Shown here one piece after another: positions 10,737 to 22,478 of a stretch of DNA of 64,000 bases. The DNA lies in assembly GCA_947488765.1 (NCBI GenBank), contig CANLAE010000004.1, positions 87,966 to 151,965 on the forward strand, written 5' to 3'. This DNA comes from Chitinophagaceae bacterium (GTDB lineage Bacteria; Bacteroidota; Bacteroidia; Chitinophagales; Chitinophagaceae). The notes beneath the pieces are model-generated. The model did not search any database and was not told the DNA's origin. It saw nothing but the letters and a program-made list of their open reading frames with translations. Position 1 is the stretch's first letter; each line of letters begins with the position of its first letter. A program made the position numbers and the translations under genes.

Positions 10737-10777
10737 AAAAAGGTTTCAATGTAATAATTGAAACCTTTTCTTTTTAA
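10737..10777 (+). terminator. Terminator after E2 gene
   Basis: AAAAAGGTTTCAAT-gtaat-AATTGAAACCTTTTCTTTTT. Confidence 0.85.
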
Positions 10778-10810
10778 ATGATTCAACGTATTTGATTTGT
10801 TTTAAATAAG

Positions 10811-10840
10811 CATAAAAAAACCCCTCAAAATTGAGGGGTT
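10811..10840 (-). terminator. Terminator after rplL (minus strand)
   Basis: AACCCCTCAATTTTGAGGGGTTTTTTT read on the minus strand. Confidence 0.9.
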
Positions 10841-10861
10841 AATATTTGTGAGAAGCTGAAA

Positions 10862-11236
10862 TTATTTAACTTCTACTTCAGCACCTGCTTCTTTTAATTT
10901 ACCTGCGATATCATCAGCTTCTGCTTTTGATACGCCTTCTTTAACTGGTTTTGGAGCACCGTCTACTAAGTCTTTAGCTTCTTTCAAACCTAAACCGGTT
11001 AATTCTTTTACAATTTTAACAACACCTAATTTGCTAGCACCTGCGTTAGTTAAAATAACATCAAATGATGTTTTTTCTTCAGCAGCAGCAGCACCACCAC
11101 CATCACCACTTGCTACAACTACTGCAGCAGCAGCTGGTTCGATACCATACTGAGATTTTAAAACATCTGCTAACTCTTGAACTTCTTTTACTGTTAAGCC
11201 TACTAATGTTTCGGCCAATGCTTGTACGTCTGCCAT
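10862..11236 (-). CDS. rplL: 50S ribosomal protein L7/L12
   Basis: [27 protein letters not shown]...[49 protein letters not shown]. Confidence 0.98.
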   Translation of the reverse strand: MADVQALAETLVGLTVKEVQELADVLKSQYGIEPAAAAVVVASGDGGGAAAAEEKTSFDVILTNAGASKLGVVKIVKELTGLGLKEAKDLVDGAPKPVKEGVSKAEADDIAGKLKEAGAEVEVK

Positions 11237-11333
11237 TGTTTTTACTTTTTAACCGCCTTCATATTTGCAATCAACAAATCCGGCGGATGGTTAATTAATG
11301 AACCTCATTTGAACCTCAGAGGCATTGGTTGTT

Positions 11334-11357
11334 ATTTTATAATCGAAATTATAAAAT
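11334..11357 (-). promoter_or_regulatory. Hairpin with UUCG loop in rplJ-rplL intergenic region
   Basis: Minus strand ATTTTATAAT-TTCG-ATTATAAAAT, perfect 10-bp stem. Confidence 0.6.
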
Positions 11358-11376
11358 TATTTTAAATCAAAACTGA

Positions 11377-12024
11377 TTATTCAGCTGTTGGTTCTGCTGC
11401 CGGAGCATCTTCAACTGCTGGTGATTCAACTGCTGGTGCTTCAGCTACAGGAGCCTCAACAACAGGAGCTGCTGCTTCAACAACCGGAGCATCTGCTGCC
11501 GGAGCTTCAACTACAGTAGTAATTCCTTGTGCTTTCTGCTCGTGGTGGTGCAATAATGCAGCCAATACACGTTTAGCAGGGCTTTGTAACAAGCCAATTA
11601 CTTCACCAATTAATTCGTTCTTAGTCTTAATTTGTGTAAGCGCTTTTAATTGGTTGTCACCAACATATACATCACCATTGATGAAAGCAGCTTTTAATGC
11701 TGGCTTTTCACTTCCGCCACTCTTACGGAATGATGAAATAATCATTGCAGGTTCTTTAGGATTTTCACTAAACATCAATGCAGTTACATTGTGTAAGCTA
11801 TCGTAAATACCGGCATATTTTTGACTATCCAAGCTTTCTAAAGCTTTTTTAATCAAAGTATTCTTTGCTACTTTCATTTCAACTTGTTTGTTAAAACAAG
11901 CTCTGCGCAAAGTACCAACTTGAGCCACTGTTAATGACTCAGTATCAGTAATATAAAAGTTATTGTATTGTGAGAATTTCTCCTTGAGAACTTCGATCAC
12001 TTCATTTTTTTGTTCTTTAGTCAT
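11377..12024 (-). CDS. rplJ: 50S ribosomal protein L10 with long Ala/Pro/Glu-rich C-terminal extension
   Basis: L10 core MTKEQKNEVIEVLKEKFSQYNNFYITDTESLTVAQVGTLRRACF; tail EAPAADAPVVEAAAPVVEAPVAEAPAVESPAVEDAPAAEPTAE. Confidence 0.96.
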   Translation of the reverse strand: MTKEQKNEVIEVLKEKFSQYNNFYITDTESLTVAQVGTLRRACFNKQVEMKVAKNTLIKKALESLDSQKYAGIYDSLHNVTALMFSENPKEPAMIISSFRKSGGSEKPALKAAFINGDVYVGDNQLKALTQIKTKNELIGEVIGLLQSPAKRVLAALLHHHEQKAQGITTVVEAPAADAPVVEAAAPVVEAPVAEAPAVESPAVEDAPAAEPTAE

Positions 12025-12079
12025 AACTAAGTTTTAGTAAACCCATTTCACAGTTTTAATTGCTTAAAACTCCATAGGA

Positions 12080-12772
12080 TTAGTTAGATAATGCTTTTGT
12101 GTCTAATGAAATACCTGGGCTCATGCTGCTTGCCATACTTACTGCTTTAAGGTAGGTGCCTTTTGCTGAAGATGGTTTTAGTTTCATGATGGCATTGATT
12201 AATTCAGTACTGTTTTCTGCAATTTTATCAGGAGAAAAAGATACACGACCAATTGATGCGTGAACGATACCTGCTTTATCTACTTTAAAAGCAATTTTAC
12301 CGCCTTTTACTTCATTAACTGCAGCAGCAACATCATTGGTTACTGTACCGGTTTTTGGATTTGGCATTAGGTTACGAGGACCTAATACTTTACCTAATTT
12401 ACCAATTTTAGGCATTACTGATGGTGTTGCAACAATTACATCAACATCTGTCCAACCGCCTTCAATTTTAGCAATGAATTCATCTAATCCTACGAAATCA
12501 GCACCAGCTTCTTTAGCAGCCGCTTCTTTATCGGGAGTACATAATACCAATACACGTTTAGTTTTACCTGTTCCATGTGGTAATGATACTGTGCCACGAA
12601 CTTGCTGATCTGCTTTTTTAGGATCTACACCCAAACGGATATGTAAATCTACTGAGCTATCAAATTTTGTACAGTTAATTTCTTTTACAAGCGTTGAGGC
12701 TTCTTTAAGGGAATAAGCTTTATTCTTATCCACCTTAGTATTTACAACTTTTCTCTTTTTTGTCAAAGACAT
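12080..12772 (-). CDS. rplA: 50S ribosomal protein L1
   Basis: [29 protein letters not shown] and [21 protein letters not shown]. Confidence 0.98.
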   Translation of the reverse strand: MSLTKKRKVVNTKVDKNKAYSLKEASTLVKEINCTKFDSSVDLHIRLGVDPKKADQQVRGTVSLPHGTGKTKRVLVLCTPDKEAAAKEAGADFVGLDEFIAKIEGGWTDVDVIVATPSVMPKIGKLGKVLGPRNLMPNPKTGTVTNDVAAAVNEVKGGKIAFKVDKAGIVHASIGRVSFSPDKIAENSTELINAIMKLKPSSAKGTYLKAVSMASSMSPGISLDTKALSN

Positions 12773-12798
12773 TGTTTTTAGTTTTTAAGGTGAATGAA

Positions 12799-13242
12799 TT
12801 AGTTTTCCCAAGGAGCTTTTCCGTCAACAGATAATCCTAAGCTACGAGCAGTTCCGGCAACCATTTTCATGGCGCTTTCTTTGGTATAGCAGTTTAAATC
12901 AGGCATTTTGTCTAAAGCAATTGCTTCAATTTGTTGCCAGTTTACTTTACCTAATTTAACACGATTACTTTCCTTAGAACCTTTTTGGATTTTTGCTGCT
13001 TCCATTAATTGAATAGATGCAGGTGCAGTTTTGATTGCAAAGTCAAATGACTTGTCAGTATAAACTGTAATTAAAACAGGTACAACTTTACCTATTTTAT
13101 CTTGAGTTCTTGCATTGAATTGTTTGCAAAACTCCATAATGTTCAGACCCTTACTACCAAGGGCAGGCCCAACCGGTGGCGCAGGATTGGCTTGACCGCC
13201 TTTAACCTGCAACTTCACATAGCCTGAGATTTCTTTTGCCAT
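12799..13242 (-). CDS. rplK: 50S ribosomal protein L11 (start corrected to [15 protein letters not shown] track start at 13329 is upstream in-frame)
   Basis: [47 protein letters not shown]. Confidence 0.98.
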   Translation of the reverse strand: MAKEISGYVKLQVKGGQANPAPPVGPALGSKGLNIMEFCKQFNARTQDKIGKVVPVLITVYTDKSFDFAIKTAPASIQLMEAAKIQKGSKESNRVKLGKVNWQQIEAIALDKMPDLNCYTKESAMKMVAGTARSLGLSVDGKAPWEN

Positions 13243-13267
13243 TGTGTGTGATTTAATTGGTGATAGC

Positions 13268-13295
13268 GTTTTGTTTCTTCTTACAAAAACAAAAC
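13268..13295 (-). promoter_or_regulatory. rplK leader hairpin 2
   Basis: Minus strand GTTTTGTTT-N10-AAACAAAAC perfect 9-bp stem. Confidence 0.55.
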
Positions 13296-13299
13296 TCCC

Positions 13300-13325
13300 A
13301 AGTTGCATCCTTTTCAGGATGACTT
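13300..13325 (-). promoter_or_regulatory. rplK leader hairpin 1, GAAA tetraloop with 2-nt bulge
   Basis: Minus strand AAGT-CATCCT-GAAA-AGGATG-(CA)-ACTT. Confidence 0.6.
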
Positions 13326-13362
13326 TCAATCATTCTTAATTGTAAAGAACTTTTTGGGATTG

Positions 13363-13392
13363 CAAAAGTAGTGTTGTGAACCGAAAAAACAA
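13363..13392 (-). promoter_or_regulatory. Bacteroidetes-type promoter of rplKAJL operon
   Basis: Minus strand TTG-N19-TACTTTTG, matching the -33 TTG / -7 TAnnTTTG consensus at standard spacing. Confidence 0.8.
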
Positions 13393-13435
13393 TTTTTTTT
13401 GAAAAAAAGATAGCAAATTCATTAAACAAGATCAA

Positions 13436-13924
13436 TTAAGGCCTCGGTAAGCTGTACAGACCTATGGGTTTTTGGTTAATGACATAGGACACTTTCTGTT
13501 TTCCCCAACTGCCCATCAATCTTATTTTCAACGGTGTTTTGTTATATTCTAAAGCAGGAATAATATTTGGTGTTAGTATCAGTTGATAAATAGAAAAGGA
13601 TTCTTCAACATTTATTTGAATTGGTTCTTGGTTTGTTTCATTTTCGCCAACTAAAATTACTTTGTCTTTTAATTTTATTATCTCAACTGAATATGTTTTA
13701 CCATTAATGGTTGCTGTTTTAAACAAAGGGATTTTCTTTGATTTAATATAGATAAAAACAGCCGTAGTAACACCAGGCGTAAGCTGTTTACCATGTTCAT
13801 CTACAGCAATGTTACCTGCAAAATTTGTTTGCGTGAACAAATAGGTTTTTACAATGCCGTATTGTGCATGTAAGCTTGATAATGAAAAAAAAGACAACAA
13901 TATGATGAATGAAAAAGTCCTCAT
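13436..13924 (-). CDS. Hypothetical secreted protein
   Basis: Signal peptide MRTFSFIILLSFFSLSSLHAQYG; no recognised domain. Confidence 0.75.
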   Translation of the reverse strand: MRTFSFIILLSFFSLSSLHAQYGIVKTYLFTQTNFAGNIAVDEHGKQLTPGVTTAVFIYIKSKKIPLFKTATINGKTYSVEIIKLKDKVILVGENETNQEPIQINVEESFSIYQLILTPNIIPALEYNKTPLKIRLMGSWGKQKVSYVINQKPIGLYSLPRP

Positions 13925-13962
13925 AAATTACAATCAATTGTTACTAATAGATACATTAAATT

Positions 13963-16800
13963 TTATTGCTTAATAAAAGTTGTTGTTTGTTTTTCATTAC
14001 CCTGCAATACCTTAACTATGTACATACCTGGTGATAGTTTACTTACTTCAATTGGTTGTACACTAGTTGTTCCTGCTTGAATGTTGCCATTGCCAGTTTT
14101 TAAAATTGATCCTTGTACATTACACAATTGCCAGTTGTAATTACCTGTATTACTAGAGCTGATTGATAAATTACCAAGACTATTCAATGGATTTGGAGAT
14201 ACTTTTACTTGAAGTCCTTTAATAGTTTTGTTGGATTTTATAAAAACTACATTAGAAAAAACAGGGGCTGCATTAGGTTCTGTTGCTAAAATTCTAAAGT
14301 ATGCTCCGTTAGTATTAAGGAAATGTTTGTATGAAAAAATTGAATTAAGTTCTGCAATTTGTTGATAATTGATCCCATCAATACTAGTCTGAACAAAATA
14401 TTTCACTTGAGAACCTGATCCACCAATCTTCCATGACAAATTAACTCTGTTGTCATTTTCAAGAACACCCGTCAACGTTATATTTCTTAGTGGTAATATT
14501 TCTAAAATATTCCCCGACCACATTCCTCTGCCATGAGTTGCAGCAACTACAGTATTATCAGATTTACGAAGTTTAAGCATATCTGTTCTTACCAATGGAA
14601 ATCCTGGACTAGGAAACCATTGTGTACTTCCTCCATTAATTAGTCCTGTTGTAAATACACCAGCTTCTGTAGCAATCAATAATTTATTGTTGTCAGTTGG
14701 ATGAAAAACAGCCCAACGAACAGGCATATCTGGTAAATTTCCATCAATTCCTGTCCATGAAGTACCTCCATTATTTGAATACCAAACATTATTAATACCG
14801 TAATTGGAATACACTGCCAATAAATTATTATCATTTGTACCAACTGCAATACAGCTAACATTACCACTTGCAGGTTGATTGAGTAATGTTACATCGCTAG
14901 ATCCAGAACCTGTGGTAGAAATGGTATTATTGACTCTTATTATTCTTCCGGTACTAGATCCAAAATAGGCTCTCCCTGTAGTATATGGCGAAACTTGAAT
15001 AGTTGATACAATTCCATTTAATTCTGTTAAAGAAATCGTATTGGTAGATGCTGTGCCACTAGCCGTTTGCGGGTCATTCCATCTAATGAAAGAATTATTA
15101 TTTGCTCCACACAACATAATATTTTGAACATCATCGTAATCAAATGGATTAATAAAATCTCCAATTGTTGATGAAATATTAAAGCTTGACCAACTTGCAC
15201 CTCCGTTTGTACTTCTTCTGTATTGGTTATAAACATAACTTGTAAATTGATACTGAGGTTGATCCTGATCGATATCTACAAAAGCACCATCTCCTCCGGT
15301 AACTTCTGTACTATAACTCAATCCGGCATTTTTAAATTGATGGCTTCCATTATCTTGAGCTCCTCCTAAAACATAATTTGCATCTGATGGATGTATTGCA
15401 CAAGAGTAAAATTGTTTAATTGCTAAATTTTTGTTTCGGTCTATAAATGTAACCCCGTTATTCAAGGAATAAAAAATACCTCCATCTGTAGCAATACTAA
15501 TAATATTTTGCGTTTCACCCAGTTTTGTCCACTGCATTAAATGATGGTCAGCATGAACATATGGAGCATTTGTTACCCAATAAGTAAGTCTTGAATATGT
15601 TTGTCCATCATCAGATGATTTGTAAGCATCCAATCCACCTACAATAATCTCATGACTGTTGGTAGGATTTATTGATAAGGTAAGATCGTACCAAGCTTGT
15701 GTATTAGCAATATTTGGCATTGCAACTGAATTCATTTTGCTAAATGTGACTCCTCCATCAACTGATTTGTAACAACTATCTACATTGTTAGATGAGTTAG
15801 AGGTAACTGCATATACGGTATCAGCTATAGTAGCCAATTCCAATCTACGAGCTATTGTTGAAGAGTTACGAATTCCTGTAGAAGTTGTCCATCTTAAAGT
15901 TGAGGTAGCAGTAGCAGGTGAACTTGTAAATCGATGAAAAACAGTTGAACCACCAAATCCAAAACTAGCATGTAATATTCCTGTACTTGATAACTCAAGA
16001 TCTGTACAAGTGGTACTTGAAGCTGAACTTGGTCTGATGTCAGTCCATGAAACACCACCATCTTTACTTCTTAATAAACCACTGCCACCTGTAGCATAAT
16101 AAATATTTCCGGAAGCATCGCAAATTATTTTAAAGCTTCTGCCAATTCCTGCAGTGGCTCCAAGTTGTGTCCATGTTACACCATGGTTAGTTGATTTATA
16201 TACACCATTTCCACGCACAGCACCCAAATTGACCCAAGGTTCACCCGTAGCACAATACATAATATCCAAATTTGTGGGATCTTGTGCAAAGGATACAATC
16301 GACATATTGCTCATCGCATCATTTACTGCAACCCAGTTTGGCGCCGCTGTTGTTGAAAGAAAATTTGTACATTTCCAAATTCCTCCGCATGCACCACCAG
16401 CAAATACAGTATTCCCAGTTGGGTCTCCAGCATCAACAATAAAGCCATTCATTCTTCCGGAAGAATATGCCCCTGTGCCACCTGCTCTTGTATTTCCATT
16501 GCTTGGTCCTACGCTATCAAAAATTGGCCCTCTTTCTTGCCAGGCAACTGTAAGTGAACGATAATTATTAGATTGTTTTAGAGCTTCTGTGTAGCTAATT
16601 GCATCCCATAATCTCTCAATTGGCACACTTCCCAATGCAGGATCTTTTGTCATTTCAAATTCGTGTTGCATGATTTCTCTGATACCATCGTACTCTTCAT
16701 GCTCTTCACCTTCTTTTTCCAATTTTTGATGATTACAAGATGTTGTAGTAATAAGCAATAAAGAAAATAGAATTGGAAGTGCACTTAAATATTTTTTCAT
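13963..16800 (-). CDS. Large exported protein with BNR/VPS10-like beta-propeller repeats and type A T9SS sorting domain
   Basis: Repeated S.DGG.TW/NNG.SW motifs; C-terminal SPNPLNSLGNLSISS...GMYIVKVLQGNEKQTTTFIKQ. Confidence 0.88.
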   Translation of the reverse strand: MKKYLSALPILFSLLLITTTSCNHQKLEKEGEEHEEYDGIREIMQHEFEMTKDPALGSVPIERLWDAISYTEALKQSNNYRSLTVAWQERGPIFDSVGPSNGNTRAGGTGAYSSGRMNGFIVDAGDPTGNTVFAGGACGGIWKCTNFLSTTAAPNWVAVNDAMSNMSIVSFAQDPTNLDIMYCATGEPWVNLGAVRGNGVYKSTNHGVTWTQLGATAGIGRSFKIICDASGNIYYATGGSGLLRSKDGGVSWTDIRPSSASSTTCTDLELSSTGILHASFGFGGSTVFHRFTSSPATATSTLRWTTSTGIRNSSTIARRLELATIADTVYAVTSNSSNNVDSCYKSVDGGVTFSKMNSVAMPNIANTQAWYDLTLSINPTNSHEIIVGGLDAYKSSDDGQTYSRLTYWVTNAPYVHADHHLMQWTKLGETQNIISIATDGGIFYSLNNGVTFIDRNKNLAIKQFYSCAIHPSDANYVLGGAQDNGSHQFKNAGLSYSTEVTGGDGAFVDIDQDQPQYQFTSYVYNQYRRSTNGGASWSSFNISSTIGDFINPFDYDDVQNIMLCGANNNSFIRWNDPQTASGTASTNTISLTELNGIVSTIQVSPYTTGRAYFGSSTGRIIRVNNTISTTGSGSSDVTLLNQPASGNVSCIAVGTNDNNLLAVYSNYGINNVWYSNNGGTSWTGIDGNLPDMPVRWAVFHPTDNNKLLIATEAGVFTTGLINGGSTQWFPSPGFPLVRTDMLKLRKSDNTVVAATHGRGMWSGNILEILPLRNITLTGVLENDNRVNLSWKIGGSGSQVKYFVQTSIDGINYQQIAELNSIFSYKHFLNTNGAYFRILATEPNAAPVFSNVVFIKSNKTIKGLQVKVSPNPLNSLGNLSISSSNTGNYNWQLCNVQGSILKTGNGNIQAGTTSVQPIEVSKLSPGMYIVKVLQGNEKQTTTFIKQ

Positions 16801-16890
16801 AGTAAGACTTTTGACTTGATAATATGATGCAATTTAAAATCAATATTTTGATTAAAAATTTTATTTTATAAATATTTTGTTTTTTGTTAA

Positions 16891-19005
16891 TCAACTGATA
16901 GTGCTCCCCGCATCAATCATTCCGTTTGTGTGTAAAAAATGTAATTTGCCCGATTTATCCTCGGCCAACAAAATCATTCCGTTACTTTCTATGCCACGCA
17001 TTTTTCTGGGTGCAAGATTACAAACTACTGTAACCTGCTGTCCAACAAGTTCTTCAGGTTTGAAATGCATTGCAATCCCCGATACAATCGTTCTTTTTTC
17101 AAAACCTAAATCCACCTCCAATTTCAATAGTTTATCAGCTTTCTCCACTTTCTCAGCAGCAGTTATTGTGCCAATACGCAAGTCTATTTTTCCAAAATCA
17201 TCAAAAACAATTTCAGGTTTTAAAACATTTTTTGATTCTTGTTCAACTTCAACTGATTTATTTTCTTCCACTTGTACTTTTTTAATTGTTAATTTTTCTA
17301 ATTGATGTGCAATTTCTTCATCTTCAATTTTTCTGAAAAGCAATTGCGGTTCTCTTAAGCTATATTCAACTTTCAACAAATCTACCCTGCCTGCATTTTG
17401 CCATTCCAATAACTTCTCTACCACCTTCATCATGTGCAACATTTTCTTGGCAGTAAATGGTAAAAACGGATTAATTAAAATAGCAAGGTTGGCTGTTAAC
17501 TGTAAACACAAGTGCAGCGCATTATCTATCAAATGCTGATTAGACGGGCTTTCCGGCAAATGTTTTGCTAAAATCCAAGGCTCTTTCTTTTGCATGTACT
17601 GATTGGCTTTTCTTGCCAAATCAATCACTTCAAATTGGGCTTCTCTAAATTTATATCCTTCCAGTAAAGTCTCCACTTTCAATTTTGTATTTCCAATATC
17701 CTGTATCAATTGTTTGTCCAAATCATCTATTAAATCATTGTGAAATGGAGGCACTTTTCCATTACACAATTTATGCATCAATACAAAAGTTCTGTTTACA
17801 TAATTCCCAAAAACACTTACCAATTCACTGTTACAGGCATCCTGAAAACCTTTCCAGGTAAATTCACTGTCTTTTGTTTCGGGTGCAATCGCAGTTAAAT
17901 AATAACGAAGTACATCCGCCATACTTTCTCCGCCATTTTCTTTCTTAATCCAATCATTAATGTAATCATCCATTTCAATACTCCATCCTCTGCTTGTACT
18001 CATTTTATCGCCTTCCAAATTCATAAACTCATTCGATGGAACATTTGCAGGTAAAATATTTCCATGCAATTTCAACATTACCGGAAAAATAATTGCATGA
18101 AAAACAATATTGTCTTTGCCAATAAAATGAACTAGTTGTGTATCATTTTCATACCAATACGGCTTCCAGTCTTTTCCATGATTCAAAGCCCATTGCTTCG
18201 TTGCACTTATGTAACCAATAGGTGCATCAAACCACACATACAACACTTTTCCAACTGCATTTTTTACCGGAACTTGAATACCCCAATCCAAATCTCTTGT
18301 CACAGCTCTTGGCTGCAAACCACCGTCAACCCAGCTTTTCACTTGCCCTACTACATTTACACGCCAATCATTTTTATGTTCTTTCAATACCCATTCTCTT
18401 AAAAAATCTTCATGCTTATTCAATGGTAAATACCAATGGCTTGTTTCTTTTTTTACAGGTACATTACCACTTAAAGTACTAACCGGATTTATCAATTCAT
18501 CCGGACTTAAACTCTTTCCGCATTTCTCACACTGATCGCCAAAAGCGTTGTCGTAGCTGCAATTGGGACAAGTACCTTTTATAAAACGATCTGCTAAGAA
18601 TGTTTGTGTTGCCTCATCAAAATATTGTTCACTCGTTTTTATTTCCAAATCTCCGTTGTCATTCAAAACAGTAAAAAACTCTTGTGCAGTTTCATGGTGT
18701 AAAGGAGAAGATGTTCTGTGATAAATATCAAAATGAATTCCTAAGTCTTTAAAATTTTGCTCAATAATTGGATGGTATTTATCAATAATAGCTTGTGCGG
18801 TAGTTCCTTCTTTCATAGCCTGAATTGGAATAGCCGTTCCATGTTCATCGCTTCCGCAAACAAACACTACATCACGCAATTGCGCTTTTAAATAACGCAC
18901 ATAAATATCAGCAGGAATATACGCACCTGCCAAATGTCCAATATGTTTCAATCCATTGGCATAAGGTAATGCAGATGTTACTAAATATCTTTTAGGAGTA
19001 GTCAT
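16891..19005 (-). CDS. metG: Methionyl-tRNA synthetase with C-terminal tRNA-binding domain
   Basis: YLVTSALPYANGLKHIGHLAGAYIPADIYVRYLK, zinc knuckle CPNCSYDNAFGDQCEKCGK, C-terminal EMAP/Trbp111-like DLRIGTITAAEKVEKADKLLKLEVDLG. Confidence 0.98.
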   Translation of the reverse strand: MTTPKRYLVTSALPYANGLKHIGHLAGAYIPADIYVRYLKAQLRDVVFVCGSDEHGTAIPIQAMKEGTTAQAIIDKYHPIIEQNFKDLGIHFDIYHRTSSPLHHETAQEFFTVLNDNGDLEIKTSEQYFDEATQTFLADRFIKGTCPNCSYDNAFGDQCEKCGKSLSPDELINPVSTLSGNVPVKKETSHWYLPLNKHEDFLREWVLKEHKNDWRVNVVGQVKSWVDGGLQPRAVTRDLDWGIQVPVKNAVGKVLYVWFDAPIGYISATKQWALNHGKDWKPYWYENDTQLVHFIGKDNIVFHAIIFPVMLKLHGNILPANVPSNEFMNLEGDKMSTSRGWSIEMDDYINDWIKKENGGESMADVLRYYLTAIAPETKDSEFTWKGFQDACNSELVSVFGNYVNRTFVLMHKLCNGKVPPFHNDLIDDLDKQLIQDIGNTKLKVETLLEGYKFREAQFEVIDLARKANQYMQKKEPWILAKHLPESPSNQHLIDNALHLCLQLTANLAILINPFLPFTAKKMLHMMKVVEKLLEWQNAGRVDLLKVEYSLREPQLLFRKIEDEEIAHQLEKLTIKKVQVEENKSVEVEQESKNVLKPEIVFDDFGKIDLRIGTITAAEKVEKADKLLKLEVDLGFEKRTIVSGIAMHFKPEELVGQQVTVVCNLAPRKMRGIESNGMILLAEDKSGKLHFLHTNGMIDAGSTIS

Positions 19006-19044
19006 TTTTTTGTTCTAAGCTTTTTGTTCTTTACGCATCGTTCC

Positions 19045-19059
19045 TTGCGTCGCACACTT
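19045..19059 (-). repeat. Intergenic repeat copy 2 (core AAGTGTGCGACGCAA)
   Basis: Minus-strand match to the 15-bp core of repeats at 9294 and 20132, with an AGCTT motif at a similar downstream distance. Confidence 0.65.
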
Positions 19060-19197
19060 CAACTGATGAATATGCATCAACAAACAACAGCAGCAAAAGT
19101 AAGCAATTACGCATAGGGCTTTAAACATAAACATAGAAAAACTGAAATTATAAAAACTAATTACTTTGCAAATTCAGATAATCAATAATATTGTTGT

Positions 19198-20106
19198 ATG
19201 ATTACGATTCCTCCTTACCTTAAAAAAGGCGATACAATTGGCATTGTTTGCCCAAGTGGTTTTATGCCTTATGAAAATGCAGTAACCTGTATTCAAACAT
19301 TAGAAAGTTGGGGGTATAAAGTAAAAGTGGGTAGCACTTTAGGAAGTCAATTTCATTATTTCAGTGGCACTGATAAACAACGTATTCAAGATTTGCAAAT
19401 GATGCTGAATGATACAAGCATCAAAGCTATTTTATGTGGTAGAGGAGGGTATGGTTTAAGCAGGATTATTGATAAATTAGATTTCCAGAAGTTTAAAAGA
19501 AATCCAAAATGGATTATTGGTTTTAGTGATATCACTGTGTTACATGCACATATTTTTCAGCACTTTCAAATTGCTACAATTCATGCTCCAATGGCTGCAG
19601 CTTTTAACGGAGATGGGTTTCAAAATAAATATATTGGTTCTTTAAAAAATGCTATTACTGGAATCAGTACAAACTATACTTGCGCAACACATGCTTTCAA
19701 TAAAACAGGAAATGCAGAAGGAGAATTGATTGGCGGAAATCTGGCAATTATTGCACATTTAATTGGTTCACATTCAAGCTACAAAACCAGACACAAAATT
19801 TTATTTTTAGAAGATGTTGGTGAATATCTATACAATATAGACAGGATGATGATTCAACTAGAAAGAGCTGAAATATTTAAACACCTGAAAGGATTGATAA
19901 TAGGCGGTTTCAGCGATTTAAAAGATACAACTGTTCCATTTGGAATGGATGTGTACAATATTATTAATGAGTATGTGAAGGATTATAAATTCCCAATTTG
20001 TTTTGATTTTCCTGTAAGCCATCAAACAGAAAATTTAGCACTAAAAATTGGCATCAAACACGAATTAAAAGTTGGAAAAGATGAAGTGATTTTAAGGGAG
20101 ATGTAA
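19198..20106 (+). CDS. S66 family LD-carboxypeptidase (muramoyltetrapeptide carboxypeptidase-like)
   Basis: KKGDTIGIVCPSGFMP, CGRGGYGLSRIIDKLDF, GGNLAIIAHLIGS, FLEDVGEYLYNIDRM. Confidence 0.94.
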   Translation: MITIPPYLKKGDTIGIVCPSGFMPYENAVTCIQTLESWGYKVKVGSTLGSQFHYFSGTDKQRIQDLQMMLNDTSIKAILCGRGGYGLSRIIDKLDFQKFKRNPKWIIGFSDITVLHAHIFQHFQIATIHAPMAAAFNGDGFQNKYIGSLKNAITGISTNYTCATHAFNKTGNAEGELIGGNLAIIAHLIGSHSSYKTRHKILFLEDVGEYLYNIDRMMIQLERAEIFKHLKGLIIGGFSDLKDTTVPFGMDVYNIINEYVKDYKFPICFDFPVSHQTENLALKIGIKHELKVGKDEVILREM

Positions 20107-20131
20107 TTTTTTTGTTGACTATTGTTGTGCG

Positions 20132-20150
20132 GTACAAGTGTGCGACGCAA
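20132..20150 (+). repeat. Intergenic repeat copy 3: GTACAAGTGTGCGACGCAA
   Basis: Exact 19-mer copy of 9294-9312. Confidence 0.7.
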
Positions 20151-20187
20151 CTACTGCTCAATAGATGTTCTTCAGCTTACTTAAAAA

Positions 20188-20222
20188 AATTGGTAGTCTT
20201 TTTGAGACTACCAATTTTTTTT
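20188..20222. terminator. Bidirectional terminator between S66 peptidase gene and katG
   Basis: AAATTGGTAGTCTTTTTGAGACTACCAATTTTTTTT. Confidence 0.88.
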
Positions 20223-20246
20223 AAACAACTTTATGTTTTTTGTAAA

Positions 20247-22478
<2,232 letters not shown>

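Noticed and set aside
11065-11298. Plus-strand ORF with poly-His/Leu antisense to rplL
   Set aside because: Mirror of the Ala-rich hinge of L7/L12.
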